In this document: positions 47,765 through 58,879 of the stretch, piece by piece
How the letters are laid out: the number at the start of each line of letters is the position of its first letter
How positions within the stretch are numbered: the first letter of the stretch is position 1
NCBI RefSeq assembly: GCF_937616625.2
Contig: NC_065574.1
Span: forward strand, 25,236,501 to 25,300,500
Source of the DNA: Mercurialis annua
Lineage: Eukaryota > Streptophyta > Magnoliopsida > Malpighiales > Euphorbiaceae
Reading direction: 5' to 3'
Length of the DNA stretch: 64,000 nucleotides
Notes under the pieces: generated by a model
Database searches by the model: none
Told to the model about the DNA's origin: nothing
What the model saw: the letters and a program-made list of their open reading frames with translations, nothing else
Position numbers and translations under genes: made by a program

Positions 47765-47912
47765 TGTGCACTCGGGTGCACGAACGTGCACCAAGGTGCA
47801 TGAACGTGCACCATCCAGGGTGCATGGTGCACGACCGTGCACCAATAGTGCACGTTCGTGCACTTCCCTGGGGTGCACGATCATGCACCCAAGGTGCACG
47901 ATCGTGCACCGT
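47765..47912. repeat. Palindromic GTGCACGATCGTGCAC-type cluster in B LTR
   Basis: About ten GTGCA-based half-sites, many forming GTGCACGAACGTGCACC or GTGCACGATCGTGCAC palindromes, in 148 bp. It is sharply GC-richer than the surrounding LTR. Confidence 0.8.
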
Positions 47913-49666
47913 GCCGAGACACCGACGAGAAGGGACTTTTCGGGGCTTTTTGCCCTATGAACTTGACGTAGTTTCGTTGATTCGAAAATGTTTTAAAACG
48001 ATAGCTTGTTTTGGAAGAAAGTGAAAAGGTTTTATAACCTAAACTTAAAGACTTTTAAAAGGAAATTTTAAAAGTAGAGTTAAACGTTTATAACGGACTT
48101 TAAAATAGTTAAAATCGACGTTTAAACGGTTTTAAAGATTTAGCAATTGGTTTTGCTAAATACTTAGTATATGACTGAGAATTGTTTTGACAATTGGGTC
48201 TATACGATAAATGGTTTTCTTTAGGTATTGTGATGCCTAAAATAACTTCTAGAGAGAAGCTAGCACGTTTTCTTAAAAATGAGAATTAGTACTATGGTTT
48301 TAAACGAAAACAGATCATAAGTGTTACGTATTTATATGATTATATGTTTGACCTAGATCTGGGTTTATGAACCTAGAAATTTTATAGGAAACATATATTG
48401 ATGTGTTTTATCTTGTTTGCTTTGTTTGTTTAGTCCGACCAGCTAGCCAGCAGTCTGACCTCAACCACAATATTAAGTTCCAAACCTAGCGGTATTTGTG
48501 AGTTCATTTGTTTACTTTTGAATATTAGTATTCAATTGTTTTTAAATCCATAAATCGCACTAAGTATGAAACTTAGCCAAGGAAGATCCACTGAAACGAG
48601 CTATCTATTAGGCAACAATAGGACTGTGTTAATGAACTAGATGAGAGGTAAATATTATAAGCATACATATTGAGATTAGGTTTTAAGCCAGATGCTTGTA
48701 AAGCGGCTTAACCTAATGGATAGTCCTGAGGTGGCAGTGATTTAAGTTCCGGCCCATCAACCCTATACAGAGTCATGATGGCTGTGATACGTATGTATAC
48801 AGCTCATCCTGTATTAAACAAGAGTTGAGCATATGCATTACATATGATAGCATTATAACATATCAGGACTAGGGTTTTATTTGGATCGAGGACTGGTAAT
48901 ATTTTTATATACCGATATTTTGTCTATATGCGGTTTTTGTATTTGACTGTAAACCTATCTACTCACTCAGAAATTAATTAACGTTTTGAGCTAAGATTAG
49001 TCATAAATTATGGAAAAGTGATTTATTAAATTAATTATCGATTTATCTCGATAATTAATTTAACTTAGCTAAATTGGATAGCTAATAAATAATATTTGGA
49101 CTAACATTATTTATTAAACGAAGTTATATTTTAAAAGATTGTCGATTTATTCCGAGGCAATATAAATTGATTTGGTCGTTAAGTATTCTATAGCTAGAAC
49201 GTCTTTTGATTAGAATCCATTCTAATCGATTCTAGTTATCATATTTACGTAGACTCGGCGAGACGATTACCAACGGGACCCGGAACGTGACGAACGCGAT
49301 ACCGCTTTGCAAGTTCTCAAAGATTATGGATAACGAGTGGTGAGTTTACAAATTACTTTTGTGTGTTATTAATAAAAGCTATTTATTTTAATTATCATTA
49401 TTATTAATGCATCGCATAAAGCATTAGTATTCATAATGATGATTATTTCTTATTGAATGTTTATTTCTTATAAAATAAAACTAGTATAGTTATCCGAGGA
49501 AACGAGCTATCTATTGGGCGTCAATAGGCTGTGCGATCACCAGTGTCATTCGTAGAATTAGTGTCGGTAGATGTTTGTATTTGAAAATGCTTGATATGAG
49601 CTCGTTACATGATGATCATGTTTGTGATTATGAAATGGAAGGAGGATTATGTTTTGTAGATACGAG

Positions 49667-49836
49667 GTAACTCGGTGGATCTGGGATCTCGGGACCTGTA
49701 TCTAGTGAGTAACTCGGTTGAACTATCTCGGGACTCACACCTTGGGATTAAGCAGTGGCATGAGTAACTCGGTTAAACTATCTCGGAACTATGCCACGTG
49801 GTAGCGGTTAACTCGGTCGAACAATCTCGGGACCGT
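49667..49836. repeat. Inverted CCGAG motif cluster in B LTR
   Basis: Four copies of GTAACTCGGTTGAACTATCT-type sequence each followed by CGGGAC, the reverse complement of the LARD-A motif, near 49668, 49708, 49764 and 49807. The position in the LTR (about 2.83-3.0 kb from the LTR start) equals that in LARD-A. Confidence 0.85.
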
Positions 49837-50596
49837 ACCACTCAGATTAAAATGATTTGATACAATATGAATGGATACAATATGAGTAAGATACAGATAG
49901 GAAATAGTCGAAGTTTAAGATTAATAAGGTTTTGATCGGATCTAATACTTTATTATGTTCTATATATATGTTATGTTTTTAAATGCGATGTTATTTTATA
50001 TAACGCCATTAGTAACGTGTAAAGTCACTCAGCGTTGTCTGACCCACCAACAGTGTTTTATTTCAGGTGATAGCATTTGAAGACATGGACTTCAATTCTT
50101 GTTTAGGAAGTCTGCGATATTCGAAGTATGTATTGAAGTACGCTTCAATTCATAGAACTGCAGTAGTCAGTAGATGTCAAACTATATTTGATTTTTGTAT
50201 CGAACGAGGATCAGTTGTTAACTATGATTTCATGATATATATATATAAACGAGGTTTCATAAAATTATGTTTTCATCTATTTGAAATTTTCACCACTTAC
50301 CTATGAACAGAATTGGTTATGTTATGAAATGGTATGATTTGAAACAGGGCTTTCCTGGATATGAGATATCATTTTGTAAGATCCTGATTTCTAAAATCGT
50401 TTTGCATCGGTTTTCAGGAAATTGGATTCGATATTTTTAATATCTATTATTGTATCGTTTAAAGAGGTATCCAAAAAACATTATATATTTAATTATTTGC
50501 GAAAAATTTGTATTCATTTTAGGCTTGCTACGGGTTCCGGAGCAACCACTCCCGTTCCCTAGCGCCGGTCTTGACCCTCGATTTTGGGTCGTGACA

Positions 50597-51252
50597 TGGT
50601 GGTTGAAAATAAATGAGTAAAGATGGTGATTATGTAAATTAAATGGTAACAATGAAAACAAAATTATTTAAATTGTATTGTGTGAAAATAGAAGCACTTT
50701 TTCTTATTTTCTTGTTATTTTCTCAAGTGAATTCGAGAGAAGATATTGATGCCCCACATCAATCTGGTCTGGTTTTCTTTTAGTTTTGTTAGCTGCTAGT
50801 TTTAATTTGTTATATATCATAAAAACAAATAGTGTTTATGGAATTATTATATCTATACTATATATAAATCTATCTATAACTATACTATAAGAGGGAAGGG
50901 GGGACACGCAAAATTACGATAATAGGTTTCATTAAGGATAAAGTATACATTTTAAAATATAAAATTAATAGGATTTTATCTATTTATTTATAACTATACT
51001 ATAAGAGCGAAGGGGGGAGGGGAGGGGGGGACAGGCAATTACAATTATAGGTTTCATTAATGGTGAAATATATATAAATTTAAAAATATGAAATTAATAG
51101 GAGTTTAATTTAAATAAGATAATATAAATAAAAATATAATGGATTAATTAAGACTTTAACTCCAACTCATATTATAGGTAACATGAATTTAAGCACAAGC
51201 ATAATTCCAATTGAAAATTTTAATATAAAATATTTTCCAACTTATGGATTTC
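50597..51252. other. Flanking DNA right of element B
   Basis: No gene is seen. It contains a two-copy tandem repeat with G-rich tracts (50875-51105) and AT-rich sequence up to the 155-bp duplicated flank of element D. Confidence 0.6.
50875..51105. repeat. Two-unit 114-bp tandem repeat with G-rich tract
   Basis: Units begin TATAACTATACTATAAGAG at 50875 and 50989, and each continues with an AGGGGGG-type run, then GGTTTCATTAA and AAAATATAAAATTAATAGG-like sequence. In unit 2 the G run is expanded to G6-A-G4-A-G7 (51012-51030), a sequence able to form a G-quadruplex. Confidence 0.75.
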
Positions 51253-51407
51253 AGAGCAAATTCAAACACATCTCTTCCAAACAAAAATTCATAAAAACTA
51301 ATTTGAGGGAAGTAATATTCATATAATTGTAATTCTAATAACAGTCAGTTTCATATCTATACAAATGTTTAAATAGAGAAGTAATTTAACATTGTACATG
51401 ATCAAAT
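51253..51407 (+). repeat. 155-bp flank duplication, left copy
   Basis: Starts AGAGCAAATTCAAACAC and ends GTACATGATCAAAT. It matches 61420-61574 with about six substitutions. It abuts the left LTR of element D. Confidence 0.9.
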
Positions 51408-52149
51408 TGATGGAGTTTGCCTTCTGATCCGGTAAGTAAAACCTGCAAAACAAGGTAGAAGCTAACCGGACGGTGGTTGTCCGATTAACTCTCCGATGCT
51501 AAAGTCAGTTTAGAGCTTTGAGCAGCCTTTAGAGTATATGAATGTAATTGTGATTCTAGGTATACCTAATGCTCCTTTTATAGTAGCCGAATATACCTTG
51601 TAGAGTCGTAATAGGTATGTGAATCCTACTTTATAGGGATCGAGCTACGTTGTAGGGATTCACCCTGATTTGTCGTGATCTACCTTATTCAGACATGAGT
51701 CCTATTTAGGAACGTCTTCCTAAATAGTCTCGTCTTCCTAAGATAGAACTTATCTTTCCATGTTTGGAGTTTGTATCCAAATGGGAATATACTTCCCGAT
51801 ATGGCGATCTATCCGAATCCCGGATTAATGTGCTTTGGGCGGATCCTATGGGATTCGGTCTCTGTCGGTATATTACCGAATCTCAAGAGATTCGGTGCCT
51901 TCTTCATATATTCAGATCTTCATGGGGAGTCCAGTATCACCCGAGAGTGGATCTCCTGTGACTCGGCTTCACTGTATTTATTGTAGGATTCGGTATCCAT
52001 CATTAGCCCCCCCGCAAGTGAGCTGAAGTGATTGGTATTCATGCCTTAGTAGATTTTAGCTCTTTTGGAGCTGAGTCTTTTTATATTCTGGGCGAGTCGA
52101 TTCGTATTTTGATGAGTTGCGTTTCTTCTCTGGTAAGATTCCTTATATT

Positions 52150-52159
52150 GCCACGTGTC
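52150..52159 (+). promoter_or_regulatory. G-box/ABRE of the LTR antisense gene, left copy
   Basis: GCCACGTGTC, a classic plant bZIP/bHLH box, lies about 45 bp before a TATA-like ATATTTAAGC and about 360 bp before the ATG at 52514. A 5' leader intron (52340-52512, CTCAG|GTATG to TTCTAG|GATG) separates promoter and start codon. Confidence 0.5.
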
Positions 52160-52513
52160 AGCATTTAATTATTTGGTGAATGTTCGAAACTCTTCATATT
52201 TAAGCTCTTTATATTTCTTCTTTTCCCTCTTACTTGCTTTTCGAAATTATTCTCATTACTATCATTTCTGCAATTATCTCTTCCTTGTTCTTCGTTTGCT
52301 CATTACATTCTTCATAACTCGTTTTCTCCAGATTCTCAGGTATGTTTCTTCTTGTTAGTTGGATGTTAAAGTTGCTTTTCTGCTTTCTTTATTTTTTCAT
52401 AATCGTTGTTCTGGAAAATGCTTTTCTGTTCTTGATGTTCTTCAATATGTTCTTCAATATATTTCTTGTTTGATCTTTACTTTGTATTTATGTTTGTGAT
52501 TTCCTGTTCTAGG

Positions 52514-54418
52514 ATGCCTCTTAGTCGAGTGGAAGATGCATGTGCTACTATGGCTATTACCAGATCAGGGCTTCGTAGGAGCGAAGTCTTAGATATTTAA
52601 TTTAAGTATAGCTTTCCTTTTGATTATAAGGTAATATTACCTGGTGCCGATATGGCCGCCTCCGATTCTCCATGCTCGTCCTGTAGAATGGTTGTTTTTG
52701 AAGAGCAGTTCGCCGCTGGTCTTAGGTTTCCCTTAGATTCATTTTTAGTAGAAGTGTGTAGGAATTTAAGAGTTGCCTTGGGGCAACTTTACCCTGGTAC
52801 GATTAAACTAGTGCTTGCCTTTGCAGAGGCGTGTAGGCTTCGGGGTTATGCCCCTTCTCTTAATGTATTGTATTGCTTTGTAGACTTTAGGAAATGCGAT
52901 GGTTGTTTCGTTTTTGCCCTTGTTAGAAAATGGAGGTCCCGTATTTATCTTCCTTGTCTGACCAGTCACTAGCGAAGGCGTTTTTTTATTGTTTATCATA
53001 ATTTTGCTTTTCTTCATTTTTCGGATGGTTTTTCTTCTCACCAAGTCCGAAGCTGTCCGTCTCCTTTAAGTTTGTCTGAGTCGACACTTGCTTTTGATAT
53101 ATCATTCTATAGTGTTCTTCAGCGTTCTGTCTTAGATGTTTTGTTTAATAGTCATCTTCGGCATCGATGGTTTCCTTTGGAGGATCCTCCTCGAGGCCTC
53201 GCGGATCTTTGCTACTCCTTTCTTCAAGGTATATTAATTTGTTTTTAAGTTCTCTTGATGTTTCTTTTTGTAGGCTGTCTTCTTCTTCTAACGATTTCCT
53301 TTCCGGATTTAAAGTAGATTTGGATGTTCCGATGGGCTGTCCAGAAACTCACATCGCCAACATTATTCCTGGCGACGTCGAAGTTTCTGTAATTCCTGCT
53401 GAGGCGGCTATTATTCCTGCCGAGACAGTATTGCCTGCGGGCGATGGTGTTATTGTTATAGATGATGATGATGTGGTTGAATCGGCAGGTGATGAGGCTA
53501 TTACATCTCCACTTCCCCCTCCATCACCATTTGCTGTTTCGGAAGAGGTCGAGGATGTGAATTCAGGCAGGTTGGTTATTGTTGATCCGGTAGAGATTTC
53601 CCCGGATCAAAATATGGATTCTCCGTCTAGAAAGAGACGTCGAGTTAGCGATGATTCTCCATCAAGGCAGAGTCTTTCTGGAAGTTCTTCATCTGCTCCA
53701 AATCTGGTGCAGTGGGTTGAAGGTCACGATCCGGCTAGTTTGCTGAACCCTAGGGTGTTGGCGGAATACATCCGGACTTTGGCGATTCCTGACGACATTA
53801 CATGGTTCTGCTCTAGGCCGGGGCAGGAACTCTCCGATCTTGCTTGTTTTCATGGCTTCTCTATAAGTTGATTTTTTGTTGAATATACTGCTTGTTGAAT
53901 TCGTTATTTCCTTATTGATTTATTTTCTTGTGTTGTAGGCTCTTCAATCTGTTTTAGTGTTAAATGACCGCCGTCAGTGTGCTGAGGAGGAGGTCGAGCG
54001 TCTATCTTCTCTTTTGGCAACTTCCGAGTCTGAGAGGGCAAAATTGAAGGCATCCTTGGAGGATCATGATTCGCTTTTGTTGCAACTTAAGGCGCAGGAT
54101 GCGATTAATGATCGCCAAGTCAAAGTGATCGAGAAGAGAACTAATGACTTGACTCAGGAGATTGAGGAGCTCATTTGGATCAATACTCTTGTTGGCGAGG
54201 AGAGCAATAAGATAAGATCAGAGGTAGAAGGACTTCATATCCGTTTACTTGATACGAAGGCTTTTTATTCTGCTTTGATTAGCGAGTATCGTCTTGCAAT
54301 TGGGAGGAAGCTTCTGGAGCAGAACCCCAATATTGATCTTTCCGGAGTTAATGAGTTGGATCATCAAGCCATCGCTCGCGATCTTCTCGATAGGATATCT
54401 AAGGATCGTGCTAAATAG
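52514..54418 (+). pseudogene. LTR antisense gene, left copy (Transposase_28-like + coiled coil)
   Basis: Multi-exon reading on the strand opposite to gag. The first exon (ATG at 52514) has two TAA codons soon after the start, then encodes FEEQFAAGLRFPLDSFLVEV and LAFAEACRLRGYAPSLNVLY, resembling the putative gypsy-type transposon domain (Transposase_28 family). Next come an acidic Asp/Glu/Val/Pro region with SRKRRRVSDD, an NLS-like motif, then a candidate intron (donor mutated from GTAAG to ATAAG at about 53863) and a last exon (53957-54418, stop TAG) with a long coiled coil. Candidate introns: 52340-52512, about 53229-53273, and about 53863-53939. Role unknown. Confidence 0.7.
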
Positions 54419-54647
54419 GCTTTCTTTTTTCTTTTTGTATCTTGATTGTAATTCGCGATTTATGAATTTTGTTTTTTTTTCTTTTTGTAGCTTGATTGTA
54501 ATTCGCGATTTATGAATATATTTTCTTTTTGCTTCAGCGTAAGTGTGCTTCTGTCTTAGTTAATATTTCCGAGTCGGTGCTTGATTTAGGTATTTGTCTT
54601 GCATCGGGAGTTATTCTAAACCCTGTTTTGGCGTTTTTGCTTTGATA

Positions 54648-55016
54648 GAGTTAATCTAACTCTTTTATTTGACATTATTTTGCTTTTATTTTGAGTTAAT
54701 CTAAACTCTATTTTTTTTGGCGATTTGCCTTTTGTGGTGATTCGCCTTTTTTGGCGACTTGCCTTTTCCTGAGTTAATCTAAACTCTTTTTTGGCGATTT
54801 GCCTTTTTCTGAGTTAATCTAAACTCTTTTTTGGCGATTTGCCTTTTGTGGCGATTCGCCGTTTTTGGCAACTTGCCTTTTCCTGAGTTAATCTAAACTC
54901 TTTTTTGGCGATTTGCCTTTTTCTGAGTTAATCTAAACTCTTTTTTGCCGATTTGCCTTTTGTGGCCATTCGCCTTTTTTTGGCTATTTTTCCTTTTTCA
55001 GAGTTAATCTAAACTC
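54648..55016. repeat. Tandem array of GAGTTAATCTAAACTC / GGCGATTTGCC units
   Basis: About eight units of roughly 40 bp alternate GAGTTAATCTAAACTC, T-runs and GGCGATTTGCC or GGCGATTCGCC. Both sub-motifs are near-palindromic. It lies just downstream of the antisense gene; in element orientation it is at the start of the LTR (U3). The other LTR has the same array. Confidence 0.85.
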
Positions 55017-55210
55017 ATTTTTTCATCTTTGATTTAATCATTCATGGCAGTTCTTGATTTTTGTTTCTTTATTGATTCATCTGGCTAATCATATAGTAGG
55101 GAAATTGAACTTTTTATTGATAAAAAGACTGCATACAAAACATTAAAGATAGTTTTGACGCCATCGGGTAAGACATAAAATCGTTACTAGCGATGGGTCG
55201 TTTTTCTTTC

Positions 55211-55816
55211 CTATTCTTCCTTCTTTTCGGTCTTGTTCTCTTGAAGATCTACTACGGACTTGTCGTAGCATTTCTTGGCGATTCCCTGATCTCCTCTTAG
55301 CGTCACTACTCCTTTCTCGGTTGGTATTTTCATTGCCAATGCTCTTATGCTAGTCACCGCAGCTGAGTCATGGAGGAAGGGTCTTCCGAGGATGGCGTTG
55401 TATGTTAATTCCATGTCTACTATGTTAAATAGTGACATGACTTTCTTGTTGATTCCTCTCTCTGGGCCGATTATCACTTTCAAGGTGACTGCTCCTAGTG
55501 GATTGATGGAGGGGCCACCGAGTCCTGACAATGGAATCGGGACTCGGCGTAGCCTTGATGCGGTTCCTCCAAGCATTTTGTACGCCGCGTTTGTCATAAG
55601 GTTCACCGCGCTTCCTTCGTCGATTAAGATCCGCTCCATGTTCCAATTTTCAATGATAGTAGTTACTACCAAGGCATCGTTGTGGGGTGCTTTGACATGT
55701 TCATACTCTTCAACATCAAAGATTACGGGTGGCATGTGAGTTTCTCTAATGTTCATCACTTCTTTTCTTTGCTTTCTCCTGATCGTAGAGCTGCTGTGTC
55801 CACCTCCATTGATCAT
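55211..55816 (-). pseudogene. Element D protease
   Basis: A 201-codon frame with retropepsin active site RILIDEGSAVNLM (Asp-Glu-Gly, as in many Tat-type elements) and the later motif AILGRPFLHD. It lies downstream of a broken gag end (stop at 55916). The frame stops at 55211 and only about 150 bp remain before the LTR, with no RT sequence in any frame. It would process Gag. Confidence 0.85.
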
Positions 55817-55915
55817 ATGTATGGTTCCCAGTATCTTGGACGGGCGTTCATCTTCTTTTTCCTTTGGTTTGTCCTCTCTGCTTCTTTTTTCTCCTTTGTC
55901 ATTGCTCTTCTCTTT

Positions 55916-57696
55916 TCAGGCCACGAATTTCCTTAGCTCGCCTGTGTCGATCATTCTTTCGATTTCGACTTTCAAATCTCTGCAGCTATCCGTTTCATGT
56001 CCGTAGTCTTCGTCAAATTTGCAGTATTTTCTGGTGTCTCTTATCTCAGCTTTCATATTTGGTGGCCATACCACATTCTTGACGTTTTTTTGATCCACAT
56101 GAGGACATTAGTTCGGCTGGTGTTCAGTGGTGTGAAGTTGTTCTCGTCATCTCTGGGGTCGTATCTTGGTTCGTATCTTGTCTGGGGGGCGAATCGCCAA
56201 TTTTCTTCTGGCCTTCCTCTCCTGTCATCGGGTTTCGACCTCGTCTTTTCTTTGGACTTCTCTTTCGATTCTTTTCCTTTTGCTTCTTTTCCACAAATCG
56301 CCCTTCGCCCTTCGTCTAGCTCGAAGTATTTATGGACTATGCCCATCAAGTTCGAGAAAGTCGTGGGTTTATTAACTAGCAGCTTGTCTACCAGTTTTCT
56401 GAATCGTGTTCCTTCTCGCAACGCTTCAGTCGCCATATCGACGTTCAGGTTGTCAATCTTCATAGCTTGCTTGTTGAATCGTTCGATGTAGCTTCGTAAG
56501 GTTTCTCCCTCTTCTTGGATGCAGGATCTCAGGATGCTGGTGGTAGTTTTTGCTGGTATGTTTGTGAGGTATCTGTTGAGAAATTCTGTTGAGAGCGAAG
56601 CGAAGCTCTTGATTGATCCTGGTTTCAATTTGTTATACCATCTCTGGGCGGTGCCTGTGAGCGTGGCTGAAAAGACCCTGCATAAAATAGCGTCTGATAC
56701 GCTGAGTAGCCCCATGGTGGCCGTGAATCTGGATGTGTGATCTCGGGGATCTCCTTCCCCGTTGAAGGTTGGCAGGACTGGTAGCTTCATGCTATACGGG
56801 ATGGTTTCTTCCATGATCTTGGGCGAAAGGGGGGATCCTTTCAGCCTGAGATCGTCTATATCTAGCTCTTCCAATTTCAGCTTTTTGAGTGCTTTGGCGA
56901 TCGTTCTTCCACTACGTATGTGGCTTTGCTTTTTTTGGGCGCCTCCAAGGATTCGCCCTCCCCCTCTTGATGTTTTTTCTTTGGTTGTTCTTTCCCCGCA
57001 TCTTTGTCTTGTCGCTTTCTTTTTGGTGGGGCATCTTTTTTTCCTTCTCCCTTCGTTCTTCTCTTTTTGAATTCAACCCGCTTCGGACGTCATCTTGGTT
57101 TTGCTCATTTCTGGGTGTCTCAGGTGATTGCTCGTTGGACTTGTCTTTATTTAGATTGTTTGGGCTTTCTTCATTACTTGTTCCATTCTCTCGTTGGTTT
57201 CTCGTCTCGTCTCTTCCTTCGTTCCCTCCAGTCCGGGGTTCCTTACTTCTGTTGTTTTCTTCCCTCGTCTCTCGGCGGCTTGGGTTTGCGTTTTCTGTTC
57301 TTCCTCTTCTTTTGGGAGCCGTTGGGCTGAAATTTTCCTCAGGATTTTCATAGTTTCTTCGTGCCTATCATTCGTTCTCTTGGCTTCACTAGCCAATTTG
57401 CCCAGATTTGCTTGGACAGATTCCAGTACCTTTTTCAGCATCTAGTTGTACGAATCTTGTGCTGCCATGCCTGGCGTTTGTTGTTCTTCAGTGTTTAGGT
57501 TGAAAGCGATTGGGTTGCTTCCCCTCATCGGATTAGTTTGATATTGAGGTGTTGAAAAAGAGGGCCCTCCGGTGTTGCTTTTTCCCCCGGAGTTGTGGAG
57601 CCCGTCTTCCGTCACGTTGATTATTTCCGGCGTGTCTTTTGGATCCATTGGTTGTTTGTCTTTCAGGTTCACCCTCTCAGAAGTCATCTTCTTCAA
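55916..57696 (-). pseudogene. gag: Element D Gag
   Basis: Starts near 57696 next to the primer site. Three frames follow one another: an N-terminal linker (57696-57442), a helical Glu/Lys/Arg-rich coiled coil (57441-57151) and the gag core (56874-56053) with DHTSRFTATM, GTAQRWYNKL, SFASLSTEFLNRY and ETLRSYIERFNKQAM. After one more frameshift a zinc-knuckle-like YCKFDEDYGHETDSC (around 56025) ends in a stop at 55916. The knuckle has Asp where relatives usually have His. Frame breaks show decay, but the domain order is normal for a Tat/Gypsy Gag. Confidence 0.85.
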
Positions 57697-57751
57697 TGAA
57701 ATTTGTTTTTGAGTTCAGAAAAGCTCATTCGAATTGAAGTTTAGTTAAACT

Positions 57752-57770
57752 TTTCCCACAGACGGCGCCA
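57752..57770 (-). other. Primer binding site of element D
   Basis: TGGCGCCGTCTGTGGGAAA on the minus strand, five bases after the 5' LTR. It is of the TGGCGCCGTC type common in plant Gypsy elements; I cannot name the priming tRNA with certainty. Confidence 0.75.
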
Positions 57771-58514
57771 ATTAATGGAGTCTGCCTTCTGAACCGATGA
57801 GTAAGACCTGCAAAACAAGGTAGAAGCTAACCGAACGGTGGTTGTCCGATTAACTCTCCGATGCTAATGTCAGTTTAGAGCTTTGAGCAGCGTTTAGAGT
57901 ATATGAATATAATTGTGATTCTAGGCAATACCTCATGCTCCTTTTATAGTAGCCGAATATACCTTGTAGAGTCGTAATAGGTATGTGAATCCTACTTTAC
58001 AGGGATCGAGCTACGTTGTAAGGATTCACCCTGATTTGTCGTGATCTACCTTATTCAGACATGAGTTCTATTTAGGAATGTCTTCCTAAATAGTCTCATC
58101 TTCCTAAGATAGAGCTTATCTTTCCATGTTTGGAGTTTGTATCCAAATGGGAATATACTTCCCGATATGGCGATCTATCCGAATCCCGGATTAACGCGCT
58201 TTGGGCGGATCCTATGGGATTCGGTCTCTGTCGGTATATTACCGAATCTCAAGGGATTCAGTGCCTTCTTCATATATTCAGATCTTCATGGGGAGTCCGG
58301 TATCACCCGAGAGTGGATCTCCTGTGACTCGGCTCCACTCTATTTATTATAGGATTCAGTATCCATCATTAGCCCCCCGCAAGTGAGCTGAAGTGATTTG
58401 TATTCATGCCTTAGTAGATTTTAGCTCTTTTGGAGCTGAGTCTTTTTATATTCTGGGTGAGTCGATTCGTTTTTTGGTAAGTTGCGTTTCTTCTCTGGTA
58501 AGATTCCTTATGTT

Positions 58515-58524
58515 GCCACGTGTC
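58515..58524 (+). promoter_or_regulatory. G-box/ABRE of the LTR antisense gene, right copy
   Basis: GCCACGTGTC is fully conserved with 52150-52159, followed by TATA-like ATATTTAAAC at about 58561 and a leader intron (58706-58878). Confidence 0.5.
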
Positions 58525-58879
58525 AGTATTTAATGATTTGGTGAATGTTCGAAACTCTTCATATTTAAACTCTTTATATTTCTTCTTTTCCCTCTTACTT
58601 GCTTTTCAAAAATTATTCTCATTACTATCATTTCTGCAATTATCTCTTCCTTGTTCTTTGTTTTCTCATTCCATTCTTCAGAACTCGTTTTCTCCAGATT
58701 CTCAGGTATGTTTCTTCTTGTTAGTTGGATGTTGAAGTTGCTTTTCTGCTTTCTTTATTTTTTCACAATCGTTGTTCTGGAAAATGCTTTTCTGTTCTTG
58801 GTGTTCTTCAATATGTTCTTTAATATATTACTTGTTTGATCTTTAGTTTGTATTTATGTTTGTGATTTCCTGTTCTAGG

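Larger units (their letters stand above)
42025..50596 (+). mobile_element. Element B: 3' part of a plus-strand large-LTR retrotransposon
   Basis: Element B hosts LARD-A. It comprises a gag-like coding fragment, non-coding internal DNA interrupted by a Pack-MULE, a polypurine tract and a 3' LTR of 3758 bp. LTR ends (TGTAATAACCCG and GGGTCGTGACA) equal those of LARD-A in reverse orientation, the motif cluster sits at the same relative place, and the internal region shares blocks with LARD-A and LARD-C. So A and B belong to one family, with A inserted head-to-head into an older B copy. The 5' LTR of B is outside the window. Confidence 0.85.
46839..50596 (+). mobile_element. Element B 3' LTR
   Basis: 3758 bp, from TGTAATAACCCG to GGTCGTGACA. 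No primer site follows, as expected for a 3' LTR; TGGTG (50597-50601) would be its target duplication. A TATA-like ACTATATATATATC is near 47387. It contains the GTGCAC palindrome cluster and four inverted CCGAG motifs. The ORFs in it are short and unsupported. Confidence 0.88.
51411..55061 (-). mobile_element. Element D 3' LTR
   Basis: Begins TGGAGTTTGCCTTCTGA and ends near CATGGCAGTTCTTGATTTT on the plus strand. It matches 57776-61419 with scattered substitutions. It carries the first copy of the antisense gene (52514-54418). Confidence 0.85.

Noticed and set aside
47689..48024. Overlapping plus and minus ORFs with His/Arg/Cys-rich repeats
   Set aside because: They are by-products of the GTGCAC palindrome array in a GC-rich block of the B LTR.
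46839..50596. Solo LTR interpretation of the B LTR
   Set aside because: A polypurine tract and family-specific internal sequence precede it, and no matching target duplication pair brackets the LTR itself.
50820..50900. Possible Helitron 5' end (TCTATACTATATATAAATC)
   Set aside because: The start resembles some plant Helitrons, but no CTRR end with a preceding hairpin could be matched to it, so the evidence is too thin.
56166..57353. Phe/Ser/Leu-rich plus-strand ORFs that look like membrane proteins
   Set aside because: They are the complement of the Glu/Lys-rich gag of element D; hydrophobicity comes from reading acidic and basic codons in reverse.
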